DNA from: Sva-07 sp963717385
GTDB lineage: Bacteria; Actinomycetota; Acidimicrobiia; Acidimicrobiales; Ilumatobacteraceae
Assembly: GCA_963717385.1 (NCBI GenBank)
Contig: CAVQWE010000003.1
Location: forward strand, 186,001-250,000
Reading direction: 5' to 3'
Length of the DNA: 64,000 nt
Part shown: positions 53,009 to 61,874 of the stretch, piece by piece
How positions within the stretch are numbered: position 1 is the first letter of the stretch
Layout of the letters: the number at the start of each line of letters is the position of its first letter
Translations under genes and position numbers: made by a program
The notes under the pieces: generated by a model
What the model saw: only the letters and a program-made list of their open reading frames with translations
Database searches by the model: none
What the model was told of the DNA's origin: nothing

Positions 53009-53774
53009 TCAGGGTGGCCCAAGTGGTCCCGGCGCAATGACTTCAGTCCGCGCCCCAGGGGATGGCGGAAGCTCGTCGAGGGCGCCGAACATGTGCTTCA
53101 CGAACCGGTGTTGGATGTCCGTCAGATACGCCGAGTCGGCTTCGATGCGGTGCTCGCTGAACACCAACGAGTCGTTGCGATAGATCGCCAAGTCGAACGG
53201 CGGACCCACCGACAGGTTGGCTCTCGTTGTGCTCAGCATGGAGCCGAGCGCGATCTTCATGCCGACATCCAGATCGAGCGGGCGTCGACGGCGAGCTCCA
53301 GCCAGAACTTGCCGAACTTCGTCTCGCCGATCTGCAGGAACGGGCGGGTCTTTGACGAACGGATGTAGTTGCCCTCCGGGTAGACGAGGAAGATCTCGGG
53401 ATCCTCGCCCTCGATCTGGCCACCGAGGATGAACGTCGCCGTGCCGTCAGCGCCCGAGGCCGAGAGAGCGTCGCGGTGGCTGGCCACGACCTCGCGGCTG
53501 ATGCGGCCGAGGTAGAGGGCCGCCTCGAAGAGCCGATCGACCGATGCGAGGGTTTCGCGTCCGTCGGTGGCGGTCAGGTCGCGGTTGATCCGGTCGAGCA
53601 CCTCCTGGGTGGTCGCGAGGTTGCCGGCCGACTGGATGACGAACGCACGGTCGGGGGCGGGCTGCAGCACGTGCATCTTGCGGTACACGCTGATGTTGTC
53701 GACGCCGGCACTGGTGCGGGTGTCGGAGAGGAAGACGATCCCCTCGTCGAGCTGATGGCGAGGCAGTAGGTCAC
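53009..53774 (-). CDS. Anbu/BPH-type proteasome-like peptidase (T1 family), two frameshifts
   Basis: About 255 residues when joined. GTG start then Thr2: MTYCLAI is the Anbu opening, the N-terminal Thr being the nucleophile after Met removal. FLSDTRTSAGVDNISVYRKMH is highly diagnostic, then VIQSAGNLATTQEVLDRINRDL, YPEGNYIRSSKTRPFLQIGE, and ALGSMLSTTRANLSVGPPFDL. The frame drops back one base near 53760 and again near 53280 (opposite sign to other breaks here). The usual Anbu partners (transglutaminase-like, alpha-E, ATP-grasp genes) are absent; pepF is the neighbour. Confidence 0.82.
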
Positions 53775-53779
53775 GTCGA

Positions 53780-55591
53780 TCAGATCCGTCCGGCCGCTCG
53801 TGCAGCCTCTTCGGCGGCGGTCAGCTGCCCTTCGACGATGGCGAGGCCGTTTCGCCAGAAGCTCGGGTCGGCGAGATCGCAGCCGACGATTCGGGCCAGG
53901 TTCTCCGGTGTGTCGGAGCCGCCGGCGCGCAACAGGTCGAGGTAGGCGGGCACGAACGCATCGCCCTGTTCGCGGTACTGCGCGTAGACCGACAGCGCGA
54001 GCAACTGGCCGTAGGCATAGGCGTACACGTAGCCGGGTGAGCCCATGAAGTGCGGCACGTAGCTCCACCAGCTGCGGTAGCCAGGGGTGATCTCGACCGA
54101 GTCGCCCAGCATCGCCTGCTGGCTCTCGGCCCACAGATCTCCGAACCGTTCGACGCTCAGTTCGCCTTCGGTGCGCCGAGCGGTGTGCACGGCGTGCTCG
54201 AAGCGGTTCATGGCGATCTGGCGGAACACGGTGGCGATCGAGTCCTCCAGCGACGACGCCAGCAGGGCGAAACGCTCGTTGGGGTCGTCGATCATCGACA
54301 ACAGCCGGTTGCTGGTGACGGTCTCGCCGAACACCGATGCCGTTTCGGCCAGCGTGAGCGGTGTGCTCTGGTGGAAGATGCCCTGTTCTCGGGCCAGGTA
54401 GAAGTGCACGCCGTGCCCGAGTTCGTGGGCGAGGGTGGCGACATCGCGGGTCTTCGAGGTCCAGTTGAGCAGCACATAGGGGTGGTGGTCTGGTGAGACG
54501 CCTGCAGCGAAGGCGCCACCGCGTTTGCCAGGGCGGACCGGCGCGTCGATCCACGATTCGTCGATGAAGCGGTCGACGATCCCGGCGAGTTCGGGTGAGA
54601 ACGACGCGTACGCATCGCGGACGATCTGCGTGCCCTCGGCCCAGCCGATGTCGCGATCGGCGGTGGCGACCGAGGCCATCCGGTCGTAGTCGGTGAGCTT
54701 GTCGAGCCCGAGCACCTGGGCCTTGAGGGTGTACCAGCGCTGGGCGATCGAGTAGTTGTCGACCACTGCGTCGACCAGGGCCTGGACCGACTCGTCGGAT
54801 GCCTCGTTGGCCAGATTGCGTGACGAGACCCACGACGGGTACCCCCGCAACCGGTCGTCGATGGCCTTGTCGTGCAGGAGGGTGTTGAACAGGTAGGCGC
54901 GAGTTCGCAGTCCTGGTTCGAGACCGGCCGTGACCGCTGAGGCCAATTGCTGGCGTACGTCGCGATCAGGGTGCTGCATCATGGCGAGGCCCTGCATGAG
55001 CGGCATGCCGCTGCCGCCGAGTTCGTCGGGCAGATCGACGGTGATCGCCGAGGTCAGCTCGTCGAACAGGCGGGTCCACGCCGAGAAACCGGTCTGGCTC
55101 TTCTCGGCGAGAATGGTCTCCTCGGCTTCCGACAGCAGGTACGGGCGGCTCAGGCGGAGATTGTCGAGGTGGTGGCGGCAGAAGTCGAGACGAGGATCGG
55201 TGAGCACCGCTGCGGCGTGGGCGTCGTCGGCAGCAGCCCACTCGAGGTCGAAGAAGATCAGCTTGGTGCCGATGGCTGTGGACCGTTCCTGCGCCGCCGC
55301 CATCGCCGCGCCACGCGCTGGGTCGTCGGTGGCGGTCGAGAAGGCGAGCATCGCGTGGTAGGCGGCGCGCGACATCAGGTCCTGGAGTTCGGCCATGGTG
55401 TGCATGGCGTCGGCCAGTTCGCCCGCAGCGAGTTCGCCGACCTTGCCGCGGAGTTGCGTGAGGCCGTCGGCGAGTGTGTCTGCCTGTTCGAACAGCGATT
55501 CCGGTGTTTCGCCGTCGGGCAGGATCGAATCGATGTCCCAGGCCACGTCTGCGGCGGTCAGATCAGCGGTGTCGATGTCGGAGGCTGTCAT
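53780..55591 (-). CDS. pepF: Oligoendopeptidase F (M3 family zinc peptidase)
   Basis: Cytosolic oligopeptide degradation. 603 residues. Zinc site TLAHELGHGVHFYLA (HExxH), third ligand Glu downstream in TLAETASVFGE, and DAPVRPGKRGGAFA, PDHHPYVLLNWTSKTRDVATL, HFMGSPGYVYAYAYG typical of PepF. I start at ATG 55591 (MTASDIDT); an upstream in-frame extension is not conserved. The Anbu-like protease gene follows 5 bases later. Confidence 0.95.
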   Translation of the reverse strand: MTASDIDTADLTAADVAWDIDSILPDGETPESLFEQADTLADGLTQLRGKVGELAAGELADAMHTMAELQDLMSRAAYHAMLAFSTATDDPARGAAMAAAQERSTAIGTKLIFFDLEWAAADDAHAAAVLTDPRLDFCRHHLDNLRLSRPYLLSEAEETILAEKSQTGFSAWTRLFDELTSAITVDLPDELGGSGMPLMQGLAMMQHPDRDVRQQLASAVTAGLEPGLRTRAYLFNTLLHDKAIDDRLRGYPSWVSSRNLANEASDESVQALVDAVVDNYSIAQRWYTLKAQVLGLDKLTDYDRMASVATADRDIGWAEGTQIVRDAYASFSPELAGIVDRFIDESWIDAPVRPGKRGGAFAAGVSPDHHPYVLLNWTSKTRDVATLAHELGHGVHFYLAREQGIFHQSTPLTLAETASVFGETVTSNRLLSMIDDPNERFALLASSLEDSIATVFRQIAMNRFEHAVHTARRTEGELSVERFGDLWAESQQAMLGDSVEITPGYRSWWSYVPHFMGSPGYVYAYAYGQLLALSVYAQYREQGDAFVPAYLDLLRAGGSDTPENLARIVGCDLADPSFWRNGLAIVEGQLTAAEEAARAAGRI

Positions 55592-55623
55592 CCCGAGAGT
55601 CTGCCGCGAGCTGACTCGCCCCA

Positions 55624-55679
55624 CACGTTCACGTGACGGTTCGGATGGGCCGTCGCTTCCGAACTGTCACGCGAACGTG
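55624..55679. terminator. Long inverted repeat downstream of selD
   Basis: Arms of 21 bases (55624-55644 and 55659-55679) with one mismatch and one wobble, 14-base loop. Lies in the 111-base gap between the selD stop and pepF start. No T-tract; it could end the selD transcript. Confidence 0.5.
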
Positions 55680-55702
55680 GGTGGGGCGTGTCGTCGGGTG
55701 GG

Positions 55703-56764
55703 TCAGCGCAGGGTGAGGCCGGGGGCGCCGGCGCCGGCCCGACCGATGCAGGCGGCCTGATGGCCGCTGGCGGCGAGTTCGGCGAGGATGCCGGCGGTCT
55801 CGGTCGGATCGACGCCGAACACCAGCCCGCCCGATGTCTGGGCATCGGCGAGGAGGAGCTGGTGGGTTTCGTCGTGGTCGCCGACGTCGACGAACTCGAG
55901 CGCCCACGACAGGTTGCGTCGGCTGCCGCCGGGCATCACGCCATCGCCGGCGAGGTCGACGGCGCCGTGCAGGAACGGCACCGCATCGAATTCGATGGTG
56001 ACGGCCACCGCCGATTCGAGCGCCATGCGTCCGAGGTGGCCGAGCAGTCCGAAGCCGGTCACGTCGGTGCAGCCGGTCGCTCCTGCCGCGAGCGCCAGCT
56101 GGGCGCCGACGTCGTTGAGGCGCACCATCGAGGCGACTGCAGCAGCAGCCTGATCATTGGTGGCGCGCCCGTTCTTGATGGCCGTGGTCAACACGCCGAC
56201 ACCGAGCGCCTTGGTGAGCACGATGTCCTGCCCGGCTCGCAACCCGGCATTGGTGAGGAGTCGGTCGGGATGGGCCTCGCCGGTGACCGCCATGCCGTAC
56301 TTGGGTTCTGGGTCGTCGATCGTGTGCCCACCGGCGATGACGAATCCGGCTTCGCTGGCGATGTCCTGGCCGCCGGCGAGCACCTCGCCGAGCAGTGCCG
56401 TCGGCAGCGCGTCCACGTTCCAGCCGACCAGGTTGAGCGCGAAGAGCGGCCGGGCGCCCATGGCGTAGATGTCGGACACGCTGTTCGCGGCAGCGACGCG
56501 GCCCCAGGTGCGCGCGTCGTCGACCACCGGCGTGATGAAGTCGGCGGTCGACACCAAGGCCCGCTCGTCGTCGAGTTTCCACACCGCAGCGTCGTCGCCG
56601 GTGTCGGGTCCGACGAGGAGCTGGTCGGGGTGGGCAGAGTTGAGGTGGCGCACCACGTGCGCCAGCTCGCCAGGTGCGAGCTTGCAGCCTCAACCAGCGC
56701 CGTGGCTGAACTGGGTCAGCCGGATCCGTTCGCGGTCGTTGCCCGCTTCGTCGGTCGTGGTCAT
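55703..56764 (-). CDS. selD: Selenide, water dikinase with in-frame UGA (selenocysteine) at the active-site position
   Basis: Makes selenophosphate from selenide and ATP for selenocysteine and selenouridine synthesis. 353 residues if TGA at 56690-56692 is read as Sec25: ...LTQFSHGAG-U-GCKLAPGEL. In E. coli SelD the same position is Cys17 (SHGAGCGCK). The rest is complete and typical: VGPDTGDDAAVWKL, STADFITPVVDDARTWGRVAAANSVSDIYAMGA, VIAGGHTIDDPEPKYG, CTDVTGFGLLGHL, LLLADAQTSGGLVF. ATG 56764 begins MTTTDEAGNDRERIR. A stop-terminated gene would otherwise lack its start and catalytic loop. The ACT-domain gene precedes it, 2 bases apart. Confidence 0.9.
56665..56692 (-). promoter_or_regulatory. 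Candidate bacterial SECIS hairpin of selD with the UGA codon
   Basis: Read on the minus strand, TGA (56692-56690) is followed after 8 bases by a perfect 6-bp stem GCTCGC-ACCTG-GCGAGC (56681-56665). The apical loop lies about 15-19 bases after the UGA, the distance used by bacterial SECIS elements, and the structure is inside the coding region as expected. SelB binding is not verified. Confidence 0.65.
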
Positions 56765-56766
56765 CG

Positions 56767-57309
56767 TCACCCCCCTTCGCTGGTGCGGTGGCGGTCGGTG
56801 ACGTCGAGGTCGACCATCAATTCGTTGGCGATCGCTTCGAGTGACGACCGGACGTCGGCCGGATCGCTCTCGGCCGGAACTCGCAGCGTGGCGGTGGCTT
56901 CGAACAGCAACTCGCCCGACATCGGTGCGGATGAGGCCGATGTCTCGAGTTCTTCGATGCTGACGTTTCGTCGGGCGAGCGCGCTGGCGATCTCGCTGAT
57001 GATGCCGGGGCGGTCCTGGCCGATCAGGTGCAGTTGGAGCAGCTCGTCGTGGCTGGGTGGTTCGTCGGCTGACGCGATTGCGACAGTGACATCGAGCACC
57101 CCCTGCGCCCGAAGCGTGTCGAGCTCGGCTGTCAACGCGTCGACCTGGTCGCCGGCAATCGACACCACCACGATGCCGGCGAACTTGCCCGCCAGACGTG
57201 CCAGGTGGCTGCGGTCCCAGTTGCCGCCGTGGCGGTTGATCGGCCCGGCGAGCGCATCGACCAGGCCAGCTCGGTCGTCGCCGATCACGGTGAGCACGAG
57301 CGTTGCCAT
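56767..57309 (-). CDS. Two-ACT-domain protein (GcvR-like)
   Basis: 180 residues. Two ACT domains: residues 1-75 (LVLTVIGDDRAGLVDALAGPINRHGGNW) and about 92-175 (HLIGQDRPGIISEIASALARRNVSIEEL). Similar to GcvR, which regulates glycine cleavage in enterobacteria, and to formyl-THF deformylase leader domains; no DNA-binding segment. Stop codon is 2 bases before selD start, so the two are probably co-transcribed. Ligand unknown (amino acid expected). Confidence 0.82.
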   Translation of the reverse strand: MATLVLTVIGDDRAGLVDALAGPINRHGGNWDRSHLARLAGKFAGIVVVSIAGDQVDALTAELDTLRAQGVLDVTVAIASADEPPSHDELLQLHLIGQDRPGIISEIASALARRNVSIEELETSASSAPMSGELLFEATATLRVPAESDPADVRSSLEAIANELMVDLDVTDRHRTSEGG

Positions 57310-57365
57310 CATCGGATTCTGCCACGCCATGGTTGGGGCACCACCAAACCGGGCAAGATGCCCAG

Positions 57366-58835
57366 ATGGAACCACAGCAGCGTGTGCTGGTGCTCGGCGC
57401 TACCGGCTACGTCGGCGGTCGGCTGGTGCCTGAATTGATCACCTCGGGATTCGTGGTGCGATGTCTGACGCGAACGCCCCAAGGACTCAGCGGCACCGGT
57501 TGGGCGCACGACGTCGAGGTCGTCGAAGGAGATCTCTCGGACCTGTCGTCGGTTGGCGCAGCGTTCGAGGGAGTCGATCAGGTCGTGTACCTGGTCCACT
57601 CGCTCGGGGTCGGCGACGACTTCATGCAGCAGGAACAGGTCACGGCACGCAACGCCAGACTGGCCGCGGAACGCGCCGGCGTCGGTCACATCGTCTACGT
57701 CGGAGGCCTCGGCGACGACGCCGACGACCTGTCGCCTCACCTGCGGTCGCGCCACGATGTGGGGGAGGAGCTGGCGTCTGGCCCCGTGCCGGTCACCGAG
57801 CTGCGCGCCGCCATCATCCTCGGTGCCGGTTCGGCGTCGTTCGAGATGTTGCGCAGCCTCGTGGAGGTGTTGCCGGCGATGCTCTCACCGCGTTGGGTGA
57901 CCCAGACGAGGGTGCAACCGATCGCCATCGCCGACCTCTTGAGCTACCTCGTCGCTGCCATCGAACGTGGCGCGGGCGAGCATCACGACATCATCGAAGT
58001 CGGCGCTCCCGACGTGTACACCTATCGCGAATTGATGCACGCGTACGCCGACATTGCAGGGCTGCGCCGGCGATGGATCATTCCGGTGCCGTTCCTCACT
58101 CCGCGCCTCTCGGCGCATTGGGTGAACCTCGTGACACCGCTGCCCAAGGCCCTGGCCGACAGTCTGATCGGCAGCCTGAAGAACGACGTCGTCGTCACCG
58201 ACCGCAGTGCAACGGCGCTCTCGACGCATCAACCAATGACCGTGAAAGCAGCGATCGAATTCGCGCTGTCGGCCGTGGAAGACCTCGACATCCCGACGCG
58301 CTGGTCCGGGTATTCGTCTCGGCAGTTGGCTGCTCGCCCAGCCCCGTGGGATCCCGACTGGGCGGGCGGGACGGTGTACGAGGACTGTCGGACGATGACG
58401 GTCGATGCCGCGGCGTCCGACGTGCAGCGTCTGGTGCGCGGTCTCGGCGGCGAACGAGGCTGGTACGGCTTCGGCCCGCTGTGGGCGATCCGGGGTGCGC
58501 TCGACAAGCTGGTCGGTGGCGTCGGACTGCGCCGCGGACGTCGACATCCAGACGACATCGCCATCGGCGAGGCGCTCGACTTCTGGCGCGTCGACGCCCT
58601 CGACGACAACCTCTTTCGTCTGCACGCCGAGATGAAGGTCCCCGGTGATGCATGGATCGAGTGGCGTACGTCGCCAGCCGTCGACGGTGAAGCGACCACC
58701 GTCACGCAGCGGGCACGGTTCGTGCCCCGAGGGATCTTCGGGCGGGCGTACTGGTGGGTGCTCGTACCGTTCCATGCGGTGTTGTTCCCGGCGATGCTCC
58801 GTCGGATGATGGGTGCGGTCGAACCGCAGGAATAG
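57366..58835 (+). CDS. NAD(P)-binding atypical SDR/epimerase with C-terminal DUF2867 domain
   Basis: 489 residues. N-terminal Rossmann VLVLGATGYVGGRLVPELITSGFVVRCLTRTP (GxxGxxG), YLVHSLGVGDDFMQQEQ, IVYVGGLG, ELRAAIILGAGSASFEMLRSL. The C-terminal half (about 345-480) is a DUF2867/SRPBCC-like ligand-binding domain: ALDFWRVDALDDNLFRLHAEMKVPGDAWIEW. This two-domain pattern matches E. coli YbjT-like proteins; substrate unknown. Divergent from the ACT gene, 56 bases apart. Confidence 0.8.
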   Translation: MEPQQRVLVLGATGYVGGRLVPELITSGFVVRCLTRTPQGLSGTGWAHDVEVVEGDLSDLSSVGAAFEGVDQVVYLVHSLGVGDDFMQQEQVTARNARLAAERAGVGHIVYVGGLGDDADDLSPHLRSRHDVGEELASGPVPVTELRAAIILGAGSASFEMLRSLVEVLPAMLSPRWVTQTRVQPIAIADLLSYLVAAIERGAGEHHDIIEVGAPDVYTYRELMHAYADIAGLRRRWIIPVPFLTPRLSAHWVNLVTPLPKALADSLIGSLKNDVVVTDRSATALSTHQPMTVKAAIEFALSAVEDLDIPTRWSGYSSRQLAARPAPWDPDWAGGTVYEDCRTMTVDAAASDVQRLVRGLGGERGWYGFGPLWAIRGALDKLVGGVGLRRGRRHPDDIAIGEALDFWRVDALDDNLFRLHAEMKVPGDAWIEWRTSPAVDGEATTVTQRARFVPRGIFGRAYWWVLVPFHAVLFPAMLRRMMGAVEPQE

Positions 58836-58917
58836 CTCCATCAGGTCCGCGCTCGTGACGCGCGATGTGCCCGATGGCACCCGTTTCGACTGGGGCGGTG
58901 GGGGGTACGCCCGAGTC

Positions 58918-59439
58918 ATGAACGCGACACGCATCAACAGCGACATCTCTCAGCGCATCGACGAACTGACCCGTCGTCTCGATCGGCTCGAGGCCGAGCT
59001 GCCGACGGTGCCCGCCAAGGCCCTCGGTCTCGGCAGGGCCACAGCACACCGTGTCAACTCCACCGCAAGCGGTGTGGCCAACGACGTCGGACGTCAGCTC
59101 AGCCGTCTGTCGTCGACTGCGGGTACGGCACTGTCGACCACCGTCGGCCAGGCACGCTCGGCGGTCGATCGAACGTCAACGATGGCGAACCGTACGAGCA
59201 AGGAGACCGTTGGTCAGGCCCGAGCACAGAGCAAGCGCACGGTGACTGCCGCCGGGCGGTCGACGACCGCACTCCTCGACGACGCCACCCGGGCCGTCGA
59301 GCCGGACAGCGACGGCAAGCCAGCATCGCTCGACGACTGGACCAAAGCCGACCTCTACGAACGGGCGCAAGAGCTGGACATCGACGGCCGCAGCTCGATG
59401 GGTAAGCGCCAGCTCGTCCGGGCGATCCACAGCGCATGA
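58918..59439 (+). CDS. Ala/Thr/Arg-rich protein with C-terminal Rho-N/SAP-like motif
   Basis: 173 residues. N-terminal coiled-coil-like RIDELTRRLDRLEAEL, central repetitive Ser/Thr/Ala/Arg segment (STTVGQARSAVDRTSTMANR), and C-terminal TKADLYERAQELDIDGRSSMGKRQLVRAIH, a Rho-N/SAP-type helix-extended-helix often binding nucleic acids. Stop overlaps the next start by ATGA. Nucleoid or RNA-associated role is guesswork. Confidence 0.65.
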   Translation: MNATRINSDISQRIDELTRRLDRLEAELPTVPAKALGLGRATAHRVNSTASGVANDVGRQLSRLSSTAGTALSTTVGQARSAVDRTSTMANRTSKETVGQARAQSKRTVTAAGRSTTALLDDATRAVEPDSDGKPASLDDWTKADLYERAQELDIDGRSSMGKRQLVRAIHSA

Positions 59440-60470
59440 GTGCCGGCGGGCCACTCGACGACCTCCGCAGCCTGAACGATGCGCTGGGCCCCTTCGTCAC
59501 CATCGCCCTCCCCACGCCGAGCGAACTCGACGACGCGCAACACCGATTCGACACGCGCTGGAAGAACGCCCGGCGTGAGCTCGACACATCCCAGTTGACG
59601 CCCGACGACCTCGCGACGCTCGACGCGTTCGTGTCGAGCCTTCCGCACCACGGGGGAGCAGCGCTCGTCGTCGTACGAGCCGCCGATGGAACGACCTTGG
59701 CAGAGTTCCTCGATGAGCCGATTCGCGACGTCGTAGTTGCCGACGGCGCGCTTGCTCGACTCGCGCTCGTGATCGAATCCCGGCAGCGGGCGATCGCCCA
59801 TGTCGTGGTCGAAGCCGATCGCTCGGGCGCCGACATCACGGTGTTCGATGGTGGGCGGGTGTTGGCGACCGGGCAGGTCGACGGCGACACCGAACACATC
59901 CATCGTGGCCACCCAGGGGGATGGTCGCAGCGACGATTTCAGCAACGAGCCGAGAACACGTGGGAGCGAAACGCCGACGACGTGGCTGCCAGGATCGTCG
60001 AACTCGCCGACGAGCATCAGGCCGAGAAGATCTTCGTCTCCGGCGACGTGCGCGCCCGCCAGCTGGTGTTCGAATCGTTGCCCGACCGTCTCCGAGATCA
60101 CACCACCGTGATCGATGCCGGCTCACCCGAGGCGATCGCTGACGAGGTCGTCCGTCAGCTTGCCGATCATGGCGCTCGCGGTGTGCGAGGCCTCGTCGAA
60201 CAGCTCGCCGAACGCCAGGGAACCGGAACGTCGTCGACCGACACCGATGAGGTGATGGCATGGCTCGACGAGGGCCGAGTCGAGCACCTGCTGGTTCACG
60301 ATGAAGGCACCGACGATGCGGTGCTGGCCGAACAGTACGGCAGCGCACCCGCCGGCACGCGAGTCGTCGATGCCGCCATCGCGGCCGCGTTGCGCTCCGA
60401 TGCCGACATCACGGTCATCCCCCGAGTGGCCCTGCTCGACGGACCGGTTGCTGCGCTCGCCCGCTGGTGA
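59436..60470 (+). CDS. Bacterial homologue of archaeo-eukaryotic release factor domain (baeRF2-like)
   Basis: 344 residues. Opening VTIALPTPSELDDAQHRFDTRWKNARREL; eRF1 domain-2-like centre RGHPGGWSQRRFQQRAENTWERNADDVAARIVEL; eRF1 domain-3-like region with KIFVSGDVRARQLVFESLPDRLRD and VIPRVALLDGPVAALARW. Such proteins (related to Vms1/Dom34-like families) bind or rescue stalled ribosomes in some systems; bacterial roles are largely unknown. ATGA overlap with the preceding gene indicates coupled expression. Confidence 0.75.
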   Translation: MSAGGPLDDLRSLNDALGPFVTIALPTPSELDDAQHRFDTRWKNARRELDTSQLTPDDLATLDAFVSSLPHHGGAALVVVRAADGTTLAEFLDEPIRDVVVADGALARLALVIESRQRAIAHVVVEADRSGADITVFDGGRVLATGQVDGDTEHIHRGHPGGWSQRRFQQRAENTWERNADDVAARIVELADEHQAEKIFVSGDVRARQLVFESLPDRLRDHTTVIDAGSPEAIADEVVRQLADHGARGVRGLVEQLAERQGTGTSSTDTDEVMAWLDEGRVEHLLVHDEGTDDAVLAEQYGSAPAGTRVVDAAIAAALRSDADITVIPRVALLDGPVAALARW

Positions 60471-60535
60471 ACGCTCGAAACGGGTGCGTCGACTGCCGAC
60501 AACGCGGGTCGAACACGGTGCGCTGCGGCAACTGG

Positions 60536-60558
60536 TAGCGAGAGAGCCCTGCTCGCTA
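60536..60558. terminator. Small inverted repeat between the release-factor-like gene and P450
   Basis: TAGCGAG (60536-60542) and CTCGCTA (60552-60558), nine-base loop, no T-tract, in the 135-base gap. Weak terminator candidate. Confidence 0.25.
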
Positions 60559-60605
60559 GCGTGAGGTCACCGGCACCCCCGCCGCCCGTCCTCTGCAGGA
60601 GAACC

Positions 60606-61871
60606 ATGACCGCAAGTGCTGCCCGCCTCATCGAGCCGACGTTCTGGACCCAGACGCTCGAGGACAGGATGTTGGAATTCGCCGAGATCCGCGAGCTCGG
60701 CGCTGTCTTGCCGATCGAGGTGACCAACCCGATGGCCGGCGATGCAGTTGAGACCCTCTACGCGCTGCCGCGTTTCGACGAGGTCGTCCATGTCAGCAAG
60801 AACCCCGACCTGTTCTGCTCGGGCAAGGGTGCGACATCGGTGTTCGACATGCCGATGGAGATGCTCGAGTTCTTCGGTGGTTTCATCAACATGGACAACC
60901 CCCGTCATGCGCACCAGCGCCGGATCGTGGCCTACAGCTTCACCCCTGGCGAACTGCAGAGCGTGCTCGAGTCCGTCGAGTCGATCGCCACCGAAGTGAT
61001 CGATGGTTTCTGCGAAAAGGGCGAGGTCGACCTCGTCGAAGCGCTGGCGCAGCCGTTCCCGCTGCTGATCATCTGCGACATGATGGGTATTCCGCGAAGC
61101 GAGTTCAAGACCGTGCTCGACGCGACCAACGTCATCCTCAGCGGCGGCGACCCGGAGTTCGTCGGCGAGGACGGCGGCATCGAGGCGTTCTTGAACGCCG
61201 GAATGTCGTTGGCCACGTTGATGGGCGAGCTGATCGAGGAACGCCGCAGCAACCCGACCGACGACCTCACGTCGAAGCTGATCCACAACCAACTGCCCGA
61301 GGACATGCTCACTCCGGCGGAGATCACGTCGCTGTTCGTCCTGCTTGCAGTCGCCGGCAACGACACCACTCGCACTGGTATCAGCCATGGGGTGAACCTG
61401 CTGGCGAAGAACCCCGAGCAGCGTGCCATCTGGCAAGCCGACGTCGAGGGCGTGTCGCAGTCGGCGGTGGAAGAGATCGTTCGAGTCGCCTCGCCGGTCA
61501 CGTTCATGCGCCGCACGGCCACGGGCGACGTCACGCTCGGCGGCGAGCAGTTCCACGAGGGCGACAAGTTCGTGATGTTCTACGGCGCCGCCAATCGCGA
61601 CCCTCGGGTGTTCGATCGGCCCGAAGTGTTCGATGTGCGCCGCACGCCGAATCAGCACGTCGGCTTCGGCGGCCCCGGTCCGCACTTCTGCTTGGGCGCC
61701 AACCTCGCTCGGCGCGAGTTGGCGGTGGTGTTCCGTGAGATGTTCCGGCGGCTCCCTGACCTCGAAGTGGTCGGCCCGGCGGTTCCGCTCGACACTGCCG
61801 GCCTGCCGCTCGTCGGTGGGATCAAGCGCCTCCCTGTGCGCTTCACCCCGACCGCACCGTCGGGTCGGTGA
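60606..61871 (+). CDS. Cytochrome P450
   Basis: 421 residues from ATG 60606 (GCAGGAGAACC upstream). I-helix LLAVAGNDTTRTGISHG (oxygen-activating GNDTTR), ExxR region EEIVRVASPVTFMRRTA, haem Cys in FGGPGPHFCLGANLARREL. Resembles CYP125/CYP142-like steroid- or acyl-hydroxylating actinobacterial P450s; the substrate is not determinable. No ferredoxin or reductase gene adjacent. Confidence 0.94.
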   Translation: MTASAARLIEPTFWTQTLEDRMLEFAEIRELGAVLPIEVTNPMAGDAVETLYALPRFDEVVHVSKNPDLFCSGKGATSVFDMPMEMLEFFGGFINMDNPRHAHQRRIVAYSFTPGELQSVLESVESIATEVIDGFCEKGEVDLVEALAQPFPLLIICDMMGIPRSEFKTVLDATNVILSGGDPEFVGEDGGIEAFLNAGMSLATLMGELIEERRSNPTDDLTSKLIHNQLPEDMLTPAEITSLFVLLAVAGNDTTRTGISHGVNLLAKNPEQRAIWQADVEGVSQSAVEEIVRVASPVTFMRRTATGDVTLGGEQFHEGDKFVMFYGAANRDPRVFDRPEVFDVRRTPNQHVGFGGPGPHFCLGANLARRELAVVFREMFRRLPDLEVVGPAVPLDTAGLPLVGGIKRLPVRFTPTAPSGR

Positions 61872-61874
61872 CGC

